Below are positions 36,517 to 45,121 of a stretch of 64,000 nt of DNA, in pieces (position 1 is the stretch's first letter; each line of letters opens with the position of its first letter). Under the pieces are notes generated by a model, which worked only from the letters and a program-made list of their open reading frames with translations, was not told the DNA's origin and did no database searches. This stretch comes from CAVPUA01 sp963828015 (lineage in GTDB: Bacteria > Actinomycetota > Actinomycetes > Mycobacteriales > Jatrophihabitantaceae), in the NCBI GenBank assembly GCA_963828015.1, contig CAWHCD010000006.1, positions 930,001 to 994,000 of the forward strand. The letters are read 5' to 3'. The translations under genes and the position numbers were made by a program.

Positions 36517-37755
36517 ATGGACACGCGGCCCGTTGATCCGCAGCTCTGGCCCGATGTCGCCGAGGTGGCGCACTCACCCGTTCGCGCCGCGATCGCCCGC
36601 CAGCTGTGGCGGCGCACGATCCCGCGCTTGCCGCTGCGCGTCGTCGAGAGCTCCGGACGCTCCTACGGACGCAGCGGGCCCGACGTCCCGACCATGCGAC
36701 TGGAGCGGCCGCAGGCCTTCTTCTCGCGCCTCGGCACGACCGGCACGATCGGCTTCGGCGAGGCCTACATGGCCGAGGACTGGACCTCAGATGACCCGGC
36801 CGGGGTGATCGCGGCCTTCGCGGGCAACATGCGCGATCTGGTGCCCTCGGTGTTCAAGCACCTCCGCCACGCGGTCCTGAGCCGCCAGCCACCGCACGAG
36901 GACAACACGATCAGCGGGGCGCGAAAGAACATCTCCCGGCACTACGACCTGTCCAACAACATGTTCACGCTGTTCCTGGACGAGTCGATGACCTACTCCT
37001 CAGCCCTGTTCGACGGCAACCCGGCCAACTCGAACGAGCCACTGCAGGCGGCGCAGGCCCGCAAGATCGATCGGCTGCTCGACATCGCGCACGTGCATGC
37101 GGGCAGCCGGGTGCTCGAGATCGGCACCGGCTGGGGTGAGCTGGCGATTCGGGCCGCCCAACGGGGGGCCCAGGTCACTTCGCTCACCATCTCGACCGAG
37201 CAGGCCGAATTGGCGCGTGAGCGCATCGCCCAGGCCGGGTTCAGCGATCGGGCCACCGTGCTGCTACAGGACTATCGCGAGACCACCGGCCAGTTCGACG
37301 CCGTGGTGAGCGTGGAGATGATCGAGGCCGTCGGGGCCAACTACTGGGCCGAGTACTTCGCGACCGTCGACCGCCTGCTCGTACCCGGAGGGCGGTTCGG
37401 GCTGCAGGCCATCACGCAGGACGACGAGGCGGTACGGGCCAGTCAGGACACCTACACCTGGATCCGCAAGTACATCTTCCCCGGCGGCCAGCTGCCCTCG
37501 GTCGAAGCCATCAATCGCACGGTGGTCGACTCCACCTCGCTGCAGGTCGCCGACCGGTACATGTTCGGCCGGCACTACGCCGAGACGCTGCGGCGCTGGC
37601 GGGTCAACTTCGAGGGCCAGGCGGCCAAGATCGAGGCGCTGGGCTTCGACCAGACGTTTCGGCGGATGTGGTCGCTCTACCTGGCCTATTGCGAGGCCGG
37701 GTTTCGCTCCGGCTATCTCGACGTCGGCCAGCTGACCCTGGTCAAGAGCGTCTGA
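36517..37755 (+). CDS. cfa: Cyclopropane-fatty-acyl-phospholipid synthase family methyltransferase
   Basis: SAM-dependent lipid methyltransferase of 412 residues. An N-terminal lipid-binding region (RPQAFFSRLGTTGTIGFGEAYM) precedes the SAM motif VLEIGTGWGELAIRAA and the active-site motifs ISRHYDLSNNMF, VSVEMIEAVG and KYIFPGGQLPS. It would modify unsaturated membrane phospholipids. It follows the hydrolase gene by 29 bases and precedes the MmcQ gene by four bases. Confidence 0.93.
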   Translation: MDTRPVDPQLWPDVAEVAHSPVRAAIARQLWRRTIPRLPLRVVESSGRSYGRSGPDVPTMRLERPQAFFSRLGTTGTIGFGEAYMAEDWTSDDPAGVIAAFAGNMRDLVPSVFKHLRHAVLSRQPPHEDNTISGARKNISRHYDLSNNMFTLFLDESMTYSSALFDGNPANSNEPLQAAQARKIDRLLDIAHVHAGSRVLEIGTGWGELAIRAAQRGAQVTSLTISTEQAELARERIAQAGFSDRATVLLQDYRETTGQFDAVVSVEMIEAVGANYWAEYFATVDRLLVPGGRFGLQAITQDDEAVRASQDTYTWIRKYIFPGGQLPSVEAINRTVVDSTSLQVADRYMFGRHYAETLRRWRVNFEGQAAKIEALGFDQTFRRMWSLYLAYCEAGFRSGYLDVGQLTLVKSV

Positions 37756-37759
37756 CTCG

Positions 37760-38125
37760 ATGCCCAGCGCGGCTGAGGCGGCCATCGAACGTCTGCGCCA
37801 AGTCTGCCTGGCGCTGCCCGAAGCGAGCGAGCGGGTCAGCCACGGCGAACCGGCGTTCTTCGTGGGCAAGCAGTTCGTGGCCGTCGATGATCACCACCAT
37901 GGCGCCGACCGGCTGGCCTTCTGGTGCCCCGCCCCACCTGATGCGCAAGCCGAGCTGATCGCGAGCGACCCGGTGCGTTTCTTCCGGCCGCCCTATGTCG
38001 GACACCGCGGCTGGATCGGCGTCCGCATCGATCTGGAACCGGACTGGGACGAGATCGACGAGATCATCCGCGATGCCTACCGGCAGGTCGCCCCGGCTCG
38101 GCTACGTGCGCGTCTGGACGCTTGA
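37760..38125 (+). CDS. MmcQ/YjbR family protein
   Basis: Protein of 121 residues with the YjbR/CyaY-like fold. It has LPEASERVSHGEPAFFVGK, CPAPPDAQAELIASDP and RFFRPPYVGHRGWIGVRID. These are often annotated as DNA-binding, but the function is not established. It starts four bases after the CFA synthase stop. Confidence 0.85.
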   Translation: MPSAAEAAIERLRQVCLALPEASERVSHGEPAFFVGKQFVAVDDHHHGADRLAFWCPAPPDAQAELIASDPVRFFRPPYVGHRGWIGVRIDLEPDWDEIDEIIRDAYRQVAPARLRARLDA

Positions 38126-38126
38126 G

Positions 38127-39206
38127 CTAGACCTCGACCGGCGTCCAACGCCCGTGCGCCGCGGCCGACTGCCGAATGGCATCGAGGACCGACTGCCCGG
38201 CCACGCCGTCGGCGAACGTTCCCGGGCGCGGGTCGGTCGGCATGGGTCGGCCGTCGATCAGCTCGGCAAAGGTCTGGTACAGCCGGACGTAGGGCTGCAT
38301 GTCGAAGCCGCCTGTGCGCATCCGGTCATAGGCGTTGACCAGCACATCGGCCGGCGGCGGGTCGGGCGGGCCCAGGACGAGGTCGGCCGGCACGGCGAGT
38401 TCGCGCTCACCGCCGGCATCACCCACCCACACTCCGGCCCCGTCGATCCACAAGGTGCCCGTGCTGCCGACGAAGCGGGTCATGGTGATGCGCGGGCCCC
38501 AGTCGGCCGCGCTGCCCTGCATGACGCCCTCGACCCCGGAGGCCATTCGGAAGCGCACCGAGTAGGTGTCCTCGGCGCTCCAGCCCTTGTCCGAGACCAG
38601 AGGGAGGGCCGCGCTGACCCCATCGAACTCCCCTAGCGTGACCCGCAGCTGGTCGATGAAGTGCGGGGCGTGCCCGCCCAGCCATCCGCCACCCTGCTCC
38701 GCGTCGGCCCACCAGTGCGGCACCTCGGCATCGGCGGCGGCCAGCAACGGCGCATGCAGCAACAACGTGGCCAGGCGCGGCGTCCCGATGGCACCGTCGG
38801 CGATCGCCCGGGCCGCCAGAGCCTGCACGGTCCCCCACCGCCATTCGGTACCGATCAGGTTCACGACACCGGCCGCCTCGGCCGCCGCCTGCATCTGCAC
38901 GGCTTCGGCCCGGTTGCGGGCGAAGGGCTTCTCGCAGACGACATGCTTGCCGGCCGCGATCGCCTCGAGCACGATCGCCAGGTGGGTGTGCGGCGGGGTA
39001 GCCACCGACACGGCATCGACGTTCGGCAGGGCCAGGGCGTCGGTCAGCGACGTCATCGGATTGTCCACGCCGAAACGGGCCGCTCGTCGGGCCGTCTTGT
39101 CGGGGTCGCGCCCGACGAGCGCCGCGACCTCGAACCCGGCGTGGCGCAGCGCGCGCACATGCGTCAGACAACCGGTTCCCGTTCCAACCACCACCGCTGT
39201 AGGCAT
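38127..39206 (-). CDS. Gfo/Idh/MocA-family oxidoreductase
   Basis: NAD(P)-dependent oxidoreductase of 359 residues. The Rossmann motif is TAVVVGTGTGCLTHVRALRHA, followed by SVATPPHTHLAIVLEAIAAG and the Lys motif HVVCEKPFARN; the C-terminal domain carries the LGGHAPHFIDQLRVTLG histidine. Substrate unknown, probably a sugar or polyol. Convergent with the MmcQ gene by one base. Confidence 0.88.
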   Translation of the reverse strand: MPTAVVVGTGTGCLTHVRALRHAGFEVAALVGRDPDKTARRAARFGVDNPMTSLTDALALPNVDAVSVATPPHTHLAIVLEAIAAGKHVVCEKPFARNRAEAVQMQAAAEAAGVVNLIGTEWRWGTVQALAARAIADGAIGTPRLATLLLHAPLLAAADAEVPHWWADAEQGGGWLGGHAPHFIDQLRVTLGEFDGVSAALPLVSDKGWSAEDTYSVRFRMASGVEGVMQGSAADWGPRITMTRFVGSTGTLWIDGAGVWVGDAGGERELAVPADLVLGPPDPPPADVLVNAYDRMRTGGFDMQPYVRLYQTFAELIDGRPMPTDPRPGTFADGVAGQSVLDAIRQSAAAHGRWTPVEV

Positions 39207-39239
39207 TGCGCGAACCTAGCGCGGTACACCTCGGTCGGG

Positions 39240-39638
39240 CTACCCGCCCGAGGTGTTGATCTTGTCCGCGGTGACCTCGAAGATGATCCGCCCCTCCGGG
39301 CCGATCGGGTTCGGATAGGTGTCTACGCCCAGATACTTGTGGGCCAGCTCGTCGATGTGCTGACGGGCTCGCTCACCGCCGATCGAACCGGTGACCGTGC
39401 CCCGGATCTCGGCCCAGTCCCAGGGGTTGTCGGCGGAGTGGATGAGCACCGTGATGCGCGGATCGCGGGCCAGATTCTTCGCCTTCTGCCGCTGCGGCTC
39501 GGTGTTGATCAGCACATGCTCGCCGTCGGTATCCACCCAGGTCAGCAACGCCTGCGGCTGGCCGCTGGGCATCAGAGTGACCACGGTGGCCAGGTTCTTG
39601 CCCTTGGCCAGTCGGACTACGTCCGGATTCAACGCCAT
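39240..39638 (-). CDS. PPOX-class F420-dependent oxidoreductase
   Basis: Protein of 132 residues in the F420/FMN-binding split-barrel family. It has the N-terminal LAKGKNLATVVTLMPSGQPQ, the TWVDTDGEHVLINTEPQRQK strand pair and a tail GPEGRIIFEVTADKINTSGG. This N-terminal pattern is typical of actinobacterial F420-dependent members, consistent with a host that makes F420. Substrate unknown. Confidence 0.85.
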   Translation of the reverse strand: MALNPDVVRLAKGKNLATVVTLMPSGQPQALLTWVDTDGEHVLINTEPQRQKAKNLARDPRITVLIHSADNPWDWAEIRGTVTGSIGGERARQHIDELAHKYLGVDTYPNPIGPEGRIIFEVTADKINTSGG

Positions 39639-39665
39639 TGCTCATCCTCTCCTCGGGAGCTTCGG

Positions 39666-40037
39666 CTAACTGCCGTCACTTGTCTCATAGTCTTTGATCC
39701 GGGCCTGCATCAGCGCCTCGAGCAGATCGGTCGGCAACTCGCGGTCGTAGCGCAACTTGATGAACCCTTCGCCGGACTCGTAGCCGGCCGCCTCGACCGA
39801 CGCCCGCTGAGTGGCGAAGAAGGGGGGCGGAAAGCGCAAGGAGCAGTGGTTCTTGAAGTTCTGCAGCATCCACAGGTTGGTGTTCGTCCCGCGGACGTAG
39901 ACCGGCAGGTTCCACTTGAGCTCTTCGCGCGCGGTCGGGTCGGCGGCCAGGCTCAACGTGCGCAGCACCACGAGGTGCGGACGCTGGAAGTCGGGCAGCT
40001 GGGCGAAAAAGTCGTCGACGCTGACTCGCTTGGGCAT
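39666..40037 (-). CDS. DUF1801-family protein
   Basis: Protein of 123 residues with a YdhG/DUF1801-like fold. Visible segments are VDDFFAQLPDFQRPHLVVLR, EELKWNLPVYVRGTNT and LRFPPPFFATQ. Function unknown. The ATG at 40037 (MPKRVSVDDF) is preferred over upstream starts; none has a strong ribosome binding site. Divergent from the DUF1905 gene 50 bases away. Confidence 0.75.
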   Translation of the reverse strand: MPKRVSVDDFFAQLPDFQRPHLVVLRTLSLAADPTAREELKWNLPVYVRGTNTNLWMLQNFKNHCSLRFPPPFFATQRASVEAAGYESGEGFIKLRYDRELPTDLLEALMQARIKDYETSDGS

Positions 40038-40087
40038 CGGCACCACCCGAGCGTATCCCTCCACCGAGGCTCGTTACTCTCTGCCGC

Positions 40088-40522
40088 ATGAGTGCTGGCT
40101 TCGACACCGTCATTCGCGCGTTCGGCAACAATGCGGGCATCGAGGTGCCCGACGAGGTGCTGAGCCAGCTCGGCGCCGGGAAGCGCCCGCGGGTGCAGGT
40201 TCAGGTCGGTGGTTACCGCTTCGACGCCACGATCGGGGCGATGTCAGGGCTGGCGCTGATCAGCCTGTCCAAGGCGCACCGAGAGGCGTCCGGCCTGCAG
40301 GCGGGGCAGGCGGTGCACGTCGAGCTCGAACTGGCCTCCGCACCGCCGACGATCGCCGTTCCGGCCGAGTTGGCCACCGCCCTCGCCGAGGCCGGCCGGC
40401 GCGACGCCTTCGATCAGCTCGCGCCGTCGCGGCGCAAGGAGTACGTCCGGCAGGTCAGCGAGGCGAAGGCCGAGGCGACCCGGCAACGTCGAATCGACAA
40501 GATTCTCGGCGAGTTGAGCTGA
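40088..40522 (+). CDS. DUF1905 / YdeI-type protein
   Basis: Protein of 144 residues with a DUF1905 beta-barrel (IEVPDEVLSQLGAGKRPRVQ, VGGYRFDATIG) followed by a YdeI/OmpD-associated helical tail (FDQLAPSRRKEYVRQVSEAK). The combination is common in actinobacteria; the function is not known. Convergent with the LLM gene across 12 bases. Confidence 0.82.
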   Translation: MSAGFDTVIRAFGNNAGIEVPDEVLSQLGAGKRPRVQVQVGGYRFDATIGAMSGLALISLSKAHREASGLQAGQAVHVELELASAPPTIAVPAELATALAEAGRRDAFDQLAPSRRKEYVRQVSEAKAEATRQRRIDKILGELS

Positions 40523-40534
40523 CCTCGGGGCCGA

Positions 40535-41554
40535 TCAGCGCCAGCCGAGCTCCGGGGCGACATAGGTCAGCAACGACTCGATGACATGGGCGCAGTAGTC
40601 GACCCCGAGCTGGTTGGGGATGGTGAGCAGCAGCGTGTCGGCAGCGGCGATCGCCTCATCCTGCGCCAGCGCCGTGATCAGCTGGTCCGGTTCGCCGGCG
40701 TAGGTCTTGCCGAAGCGGGCCTGACCGCCGTCGATATAACCGACCTGGTCCGCTGAGCCGGTGTCCCGACCGAAATAGGCCCGGTCGACGTCATTGATCA
40801 TCGGGAAGATGCTGCGGCTGACCGAGACCCGGGGCTCACGCGTGTGACCGGCATCGGCCCAGGCCTTGCGGAAGCGGATGATCTGTTCGGCCTGCAGCTG
40901 ATGGAAGGGCACCCCGGTGTCCTCGCTGAGCAGCGTCGAGCTCATCAGGTTCAGCCCCTGCTCGGCTGCCCATTCGGCCGTCTTGCGGGTGCCCGCTCCC
41001 CACCAGATCCGCTCGCGCAGTCCTTCGGAGTGCGGCTCGATCCTCAGCAGGCCGGGTGGGTTGGCGAACATCGGCCGGGGGTTCGGCTCGGCAAAGCCCT
41101 CGCCCCGCAGGACGTCGAGGAACACCTGCGTGTGGTCGCGGGCCATGTCGGCGTGATCCTGCCCTTCGGCCGGGACGTAGCCGAAGTACCGGTAGCCCTC
41201 GATAACCTGCTCCGGTGAGCCGCGGCTGATGCCGAGCTGCAGGCGACCGCCGGAGATGAGATCGGCCGCGCCGGCGTCCTCGGCCATGTAGAGCGGGTTC
41301 TCATAGCGCATGTCGATCACGCCGGTCCCGATCTCGATCCGGTTGGTCCGCGCCCCGATCGCGGCAAGCAACGGAAACGGTGACGCCAGTTGATTGGCGA
41401 AGTGATGCACCCGGAAGTACGCGCCGTCCGCGCCGAGTTCCTCGACCGCCATCGCCAGGTCGATGGACTGCAGCAGCACGTCGGCCGCCGATCGGGCCTG
41501 CGAGTGCGGTGAGGCCGTCCAGTGGCCGAAGGACAGGAATCCAATGCGCTTCAT
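40535..41554 (-). CDS. LLM-class flavin-dependent oxidoreductase
   Basis: Luciferase-like monooxygenase TIM barrel of 339 residues with RIGFLSFGHWTASPHSQARS, the VHHFANQLASPFPLLAAIGA strand, the RIEIGTGVIDMRY segment and ISGGRLQLGISRGSPEQ. It uses FMN or F420; the substrate is unknown. An alternative GTG lies six bases upstream of the ATG at 41554, but GGTGAG spaced before the ATG favours the ATG. Confidence 0.87.
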   Translation of the reverse strand: MKRIGFLSFGHWTASPHSQARSAADVLLQSIDLAMAVEELGADGAYFRVHHFANQLASPFPLLAAIGARTNRIEIGTGVIDMRYENPLYMAEDAGAADLISGGRLQLGISRGSPEQVIEGYRYFGYVPAEGQDHADMARDHTQVFLDVLRGEGFAEPNPRPMFANPPGLLRIEPHSEGLRERIWWGAGTRKTAEWAAEQGLNLMSSTLLSEDTGVPFHQLQAEQIIRFRKAWADAGHTREPRVSVSRSIFPMINDVDRAYFGRDTGSADQVGYIDGGQARFGKTYAGEPDQLITALAQDEAIAAADTLLLTIPNQLGVDYCAHVIESLLTYVAPELGWR

Positions 41555-41631
41555 ACTCACCGGAACACCCGGCCGGGCGCGGCTCTTCCGCCCAGTGATT
41601 GAGCGAGCTCGATTGCGGGCATGATTGCTGC

Positions 41632-42549
41632 ATGGCGGCAGAGCACCCGCACGGCGAGCTCGTGCTGGTCGCCGGGGCGTCCGGGTTCGTGGGTCGGCGC
41701 CTGTGCCCGGCCTTGGAGGAGGCCGGGTATTCCGTCCGCGCGATGACCCGCCACCCGCAGGACTACGACGGAGCCGGGCAGGCCGTCTATGCCGACGTCG
41801 CCGAGGCCGAGTCGCTCGACCAGGTCGCGCGGGGCTGCGCGGTCGCGTACTACCTGGTGCATTCCCTGGACAGTGCGGGATTCGAGGCGAAGGACGCCAG
41901 CGCCGCCCGCGCGTTCGGCACGGCGATGGCGCGTGCGGGCGTGGAGCGAATCATCTATCTCGGCGGTCTCGGCGACGATGACGACCAGCTCTCGGCGCAT
42001 CTGCGCAGTCGCCGCGAGGTCGAGCGACTGCTGGCCGAACACGGCGTTGCGGTGACGACCCTGCGGGCCGGCATCATCGTCGGGCACGGTGGAATCTCGT
42101 GGGAGATCACCCGTCAGCTCGTCGAGCACCTCCCCGTCATGATCACGCCTCGCTGGGTGCACACGCGCACGCAACCGATCGCCCTTTCCGACGTCGTGCG
42201 CTATCTGGTTGGCGTGCTCGACGTTCCCGAGACCGCCGGACGCCACTTCGACATCGGCGGGCCCGAGGTCCTGCAGTACCTGCAGATGATGCAGCGGGTC
42301 GCGAAGATAGAAGGGCGGCAGCGGATCATGATCCCGGTGCCGTTACTCACTCCGTCGCTGTCAGCCCTGTGGCTGGGCCTGGTGACCGACGTCGACACCC
42401 GTACCGGCCGTTCCCTGATCGACTCCATGACCAACGAGGTGACCGTGCACGACGACCGCATTCGCGCGCTGGTCCCGTTCACCCCCCTCGGCTTCGACGA
42501 TGCCGTCCGGGCCGCCCTGGCCGAACGCGCCGCTTCCACCGACTCGTGA
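41632..42549 (+). CDS. NAD(P)H-binding NmrA-like/SDR-type protein
   Basis: Atypical SDR of 305 residues. It has ELVLVAGASGFVGRRLCPAL, the YYLVHSLDSAGFEAKD loop and IYLGGLGDDDDQLSAHLRSR, typical of the group near DUF2867 proteins. No classic YxxxK is seen, so it may be a binding or regulatory protein. The ATG at 41632 begins the Rossmann part. The CPBP-type gene overlaps its stop by four bases. Confidence 0.82.
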   Translation: MAAEHPHGELVLVAGASGFVGRRLCPALEEAGYSVRAMTRHPQDYDGAGQAVYADVAEAESLDQVARGCAVAYYLVHSLDSAGFEAKDASAARAFGTAMARAGVERIIYLGGLGDDDDQLSAHLRSRREVERLLAEHGVAVTTLRAGIIVGHGGISWEITRQLVEHLPVMITPRWVHTRTQPIALSDVVRYLVGVLDVPETAGRHFDIGGPEVLQYLQMMQRVAKIEGRQRIMIPVPLLTPSLSALWLGLVTDVDTRTGRSLIDSMTNEVTVHDDRIRALVPFTPLGFDDAVRAALAERAASTDS

Positions 42550-43205
42550 AACCAGCCTCGGCTGATCGGCGTCGGCAAGGCGTCGTTGCGGCCACCGCGC
42601 TCGTCGGGACCGCTCTGCTGCGCCAGGGCTTAGTCAGTCGGCCCGGTTCGCGCCGCTTCTACGCGCTGACCCTGGGGGCCGCCGCCACCTGGGCCGTCGG
42701 CGGGCTGGCCTCGGGCCCGGTCCCGTGGACGTCAACGAGCGGACGACCCGGGCCGACCGCCCGCTCGGTCGCCGGGGCCGTCGCTACCGGGGCGGCCGCC
42801 TTCGGTGCGTTCTACGGCGCGGCCCTGGTGGCCCGTCGCGTGCCGGCGCTGGAACCGGCGGTCGCTGACGTGCTGCGCTACTCCCAGCGCGGATCAGACC
42901 CGCTGGTGTTGCTCACCACTCTGGCCAACGCGGTTGGCGAGGAGATCTTCTTCCGTGGGGCGGTGTACGCCGCCGCCGAGACCGCGCACCCGGTCGCGGT
43001 GACCACCGGCGTCTACGCACTGGCCACGGCGTCGACCGGCAACCGCGCGTTGGTCCTGGCCGCACTGGCGATGGGGACCCTCCTCGCCACGCAACGCCGA
43101 GCCTCGGACGGTGTTCAGGCGCCCCTGTTGACGCACCTGACGTGGTCGGCGCTCATGCTTCGTTTCCTGCCGCCGCTCTTCCCGCCTCGAGCAAAGCTTC
43201 CGTGA
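42546..43205 (+). CDS. CPBP-family intramembrane protease-like protein
   Basis: Membrane protein of 219 residues with several hydrophobic helices. The CPBP/Abi motif EEIFFRG supplies the glutamate pair, and the C-terminal APLLTHLTW supplies a histidine. The family includes CAAX prenyl proteases and bacteriocin-immunity-type proteins. It starts with a GTG that overlaps the preceding stop. Its last 53 bases overlap the end of the convergent hydrolase gene. Confidence 0.8.
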   Translation: MKPASADRRRQGVVAATALVGTALLRQGLVSRPGSRRFYALTLGAAATWAVGGLASGPVPWTSTSGRPGPTARSVAGAVATGAAAFGAFYGAALVARRVPALEPAVADVLRYSQRGSDPLVLLTTLANAVGEEIFFRGAVYAAAETAHPVAVTTGVYALATASTGNRALVLAALAMGTLLATQRRASDGVQAPLLTHLTWSALMLRFLPPLFPPRAKLP

Positions 43206-43872
43206 GCGGGCCGGGCTGGCTCAGCGCCATGAGGTGACCGCCGGCCAGCTCGCGCGTCGGCAGACCCAGTCGCTGACGGGCAAGTCTCCGTTGCCAGGCG
43301 GCGGGAAAGAATCGGTCATCGCGCCCGATCAGAACCGTGGTCGGGACAGGTGGCCAGGACGTCAGTGGCCAGGGCTGCCCGAAGATCGCCGGTGCCTCAT
43401 TCGCGGCCTCGGGGCTCGAGCGCATGACCTCGACCAGCTCCGGCGCGACGTCGTGCCAGAAGAGGGTCTCAAGATCGTTGACGTCCGGCGCCGGTCGGCC
43501 GTCGTGATCGGCGGATGCCTTGGCCGCGGCGAACCAGCCGACGTTGTCCCACCATTGCCCCGCGGTCTCCCCGGGCGCGGGGATCATCGGGTTGACGAGC
43601 ACCAGCTGCTCGACGCCCGTCTCGGCGCACGCCAGCGGGGCGCTGAAGGCGCCCAGGGATTGAGCGACCAGCACGACGGGTCCCGGAACTGCGCGGACGG
43701 CCGCGACGATCTCATCCCGATACTCATTCAGCCCGGAAGCCGGGTCAGCCCCGGGCAGGTCGATCGCCACCGCCACGTGCCCACGCGTATTCAGCTGCGC
43801 CACGACGCGATGCCAGTACCAGCCCGATCCACCGGCGCCGGGCACGAGCACGAACTGCGTCATCGGCCTCAT
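43153..43872 (-). CDS. Alpha/beta-hydrolase (small esterase-type)
   Basis: Hydrolase of 239 residues. The oxyanion segment is FVLVPGAGGSGWYWHRV, the nucleophile is VLVAQSLGAFSA, the acid sits in LIGRDDRFFP and the histidine in LAGGHLMALSQPGPL. It looks like a methylesterase/alkyl-ester hydrolase. The ATG at 43872 (MRPMTQF) or 43863 is the likely start; longer upstream frames are not believed. No signal peptide. Confidence 0.85.
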   Translation of the reverse strand: MRPMTQFVLVPGAGGSGWYWHRVVAQLNTRGHVAVAIDLPGADPASGLNEYRDEIVAAVRAVPGPVVLVAQSLGAFSAPLACAETGVEQLVLVNPMIPAPGETAGQWWDNVGWFAAAKASADHDGRPAPDVNDLETLFWHDVAPELVEVMRSSPEAANEAPAIFGQPWPLTSWPPVPTTVLIGRDDRFFPAAWQRRLARQRLGLPTRELAGGHLMALSQPGPLTEALLEAGRAAAGNEA

Positions 43873-43907
43873 GCGCTCAACCGGCCCGGTGACGAAATCC
43901 AGGTCGC

Positions 43908-44435
43908 TCAGGACTTGGTAGCCGACCAGGAACCGGCGTTCGTACCGCCGACCGAGTAGGTACCGGACATCGTTTGCGCGGTCGCGGTGCCGGTGTAGGT
44001 GATTGCCACCGAGCCCACCGTGCCGAACGTGATCGTCGTGCCGCTCAATGTTCCGGTCAGAGGGACCGTTACGGCCGGAGCAGAGAGCTGGACCGTTCCC
44101 ACCAGCGAGGTCCCGGACTGCTGCCACGTCAACATGAACGTCCCCTGGTACGAACCGCTGTATTGGCCGCTCCAGGTTCCGGACAGATCCAGCGACGTCG
44201 ACGCCGAGGAAGGCGCGGCGGAGCTGGGCGCCAGAGCTGACGACGCCTTCGAGGCCGCCGCCGAGGTCAGGTTCCCGAGCACGCTGGACAGCGCTGACTG
44301 AGCGACGCTGACCGCCGACGAGGCCCTCCCCTGCGCCTGGTTGCTGCTGTTACTGCTACAGCCGGTGATCAACGCGCCCACCAGGCCGAGGAGCGCAACC
44401 CCGGCGCCGACGCCAAGACCCTTCTTCATGACCAT
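43908..44435 (-). CDS. Putative secreted lipoprotein
   Basis: Protein of about 175 residues with a lipoprotein signal: MKKGLGVGAGVALLGLVGAL leads to the lipobox LITGCSSN. A Ser/Ala-rich linker (SASSALAPSSAAPSSAS region) precedes a compact beta domain (LSGTWSGQYSGSYQGTFMLT). The domain repeats GT-rich strands and may form a beta-barrel or sandwich. Function unknown. The start is ATG at 44435 or 44429. Confidence 0.75.
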   Translation of the reverse strand: MVMKKGLGVGAGVALLGLVGALITGCSSNSSNQAQGRASSAVSVAQSALSSVLGNLTSAAASKASSALAPSSAAPSSASTSLDLSGTWSGQYSGSYQGTFMLTWQQSGTSLVGTVQLSAPAVTVPLTGTLSGTTITFGTVGSVAITYTGTATAQTMSGTYSVGGTNAGSWSATKS

Positions 44436-44644
44436 CCCCCAACTGCCGCAACTTCGCGGGCTCGCCCCCGAACCCGCGCGGGCAATGCTGGCGTTCGACG
44501 TGCGCGCAGCATCTCCTGGAAAGAGCTCATGTCCGTCGTGCTGATACGACCCCCGAATGACGGGAACAACGAATGATCTTAAGCCAGTTGAGGGCGCTTG
44601 AACCCGCGGGAATCCGAGAAATCTGGGCCCGGCGGGCGGAGTAG

Positions 44645-45045
44645 GACGGACGAGTCGAGCTGTAAGCCGGGTCCTGTCCGACGGCGCCGAAGCACCGCCG
44701 GGGCGGCCATCCATCTCGACCTGCCGTTGCCGGCAGGCTCTAGCGGTCTACCCGCAGGCTCGGGCGGGCCGCCCTCGAACGCCTGCGCAGATGAGCCGGA
44801 GCTCATCCTCTTGACCTTGCTCCGGGTGGGGTTTACCTAGCCGCCGTGGTCACCCATGGCGCTGGTGGTCTCTTACACCACCGTTTCACCCTTACCAACG
44901 CTCGCGCGCTGGCGGTCTGTTTTCTGTGGCACTGTCCCGCGAGTCGCCTCGGGTTGCCGTTGACAACCACCCTGCCCTGTGGAGCCCGGACTTTCCTCGG
45001 CGAACCGTAAAGGTTCGACGCGGCCGCCCGCTCGGCTCGTCCGCC
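44645..45045 (-). ncRNA. rnpB: RNase P RNA (bacterial class A)
   Basis: The minus-strand RNA reads GAGGAAAGTCCGGGCTCC, ACAGGGCAGGGTGGTTG and CGGGACAGTGCCACAGAAA near its 5' end, then GGTAAGGGTGAAACGGTGG, GTGTAAGAGACCACC and a CAGGACCCGGCTTACAG tail. These are the universally conserved P RNA segments. The ends CGGACGAG and CTCGTCCG pair to form helix P1, which sets the borders at about 45045 and 44645. A TACGAT box at 45054-45059 (read on the minus strand) fits a -10 element. Confidence 0.95.
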
Positions 45046-45053
45046 GCGCCGCC

Positions 45054-45059
45054 ATCGTA
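45054..45059 (-). promoter_or_regulatory. Possible -10 box of rnpB
   Basis: TACGAT on the minus strand ends about nine bases before the predicted 5' end of the P RNA. No good -35 box was identified. Confidence 0.35.
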
Positions 45060-45121
45060 TCGGGTCCCGAGGTATCAGCGGCGCCACTGCGCGCTCCTGA
45101 CCCGCGACGAAGGGATCCTCG

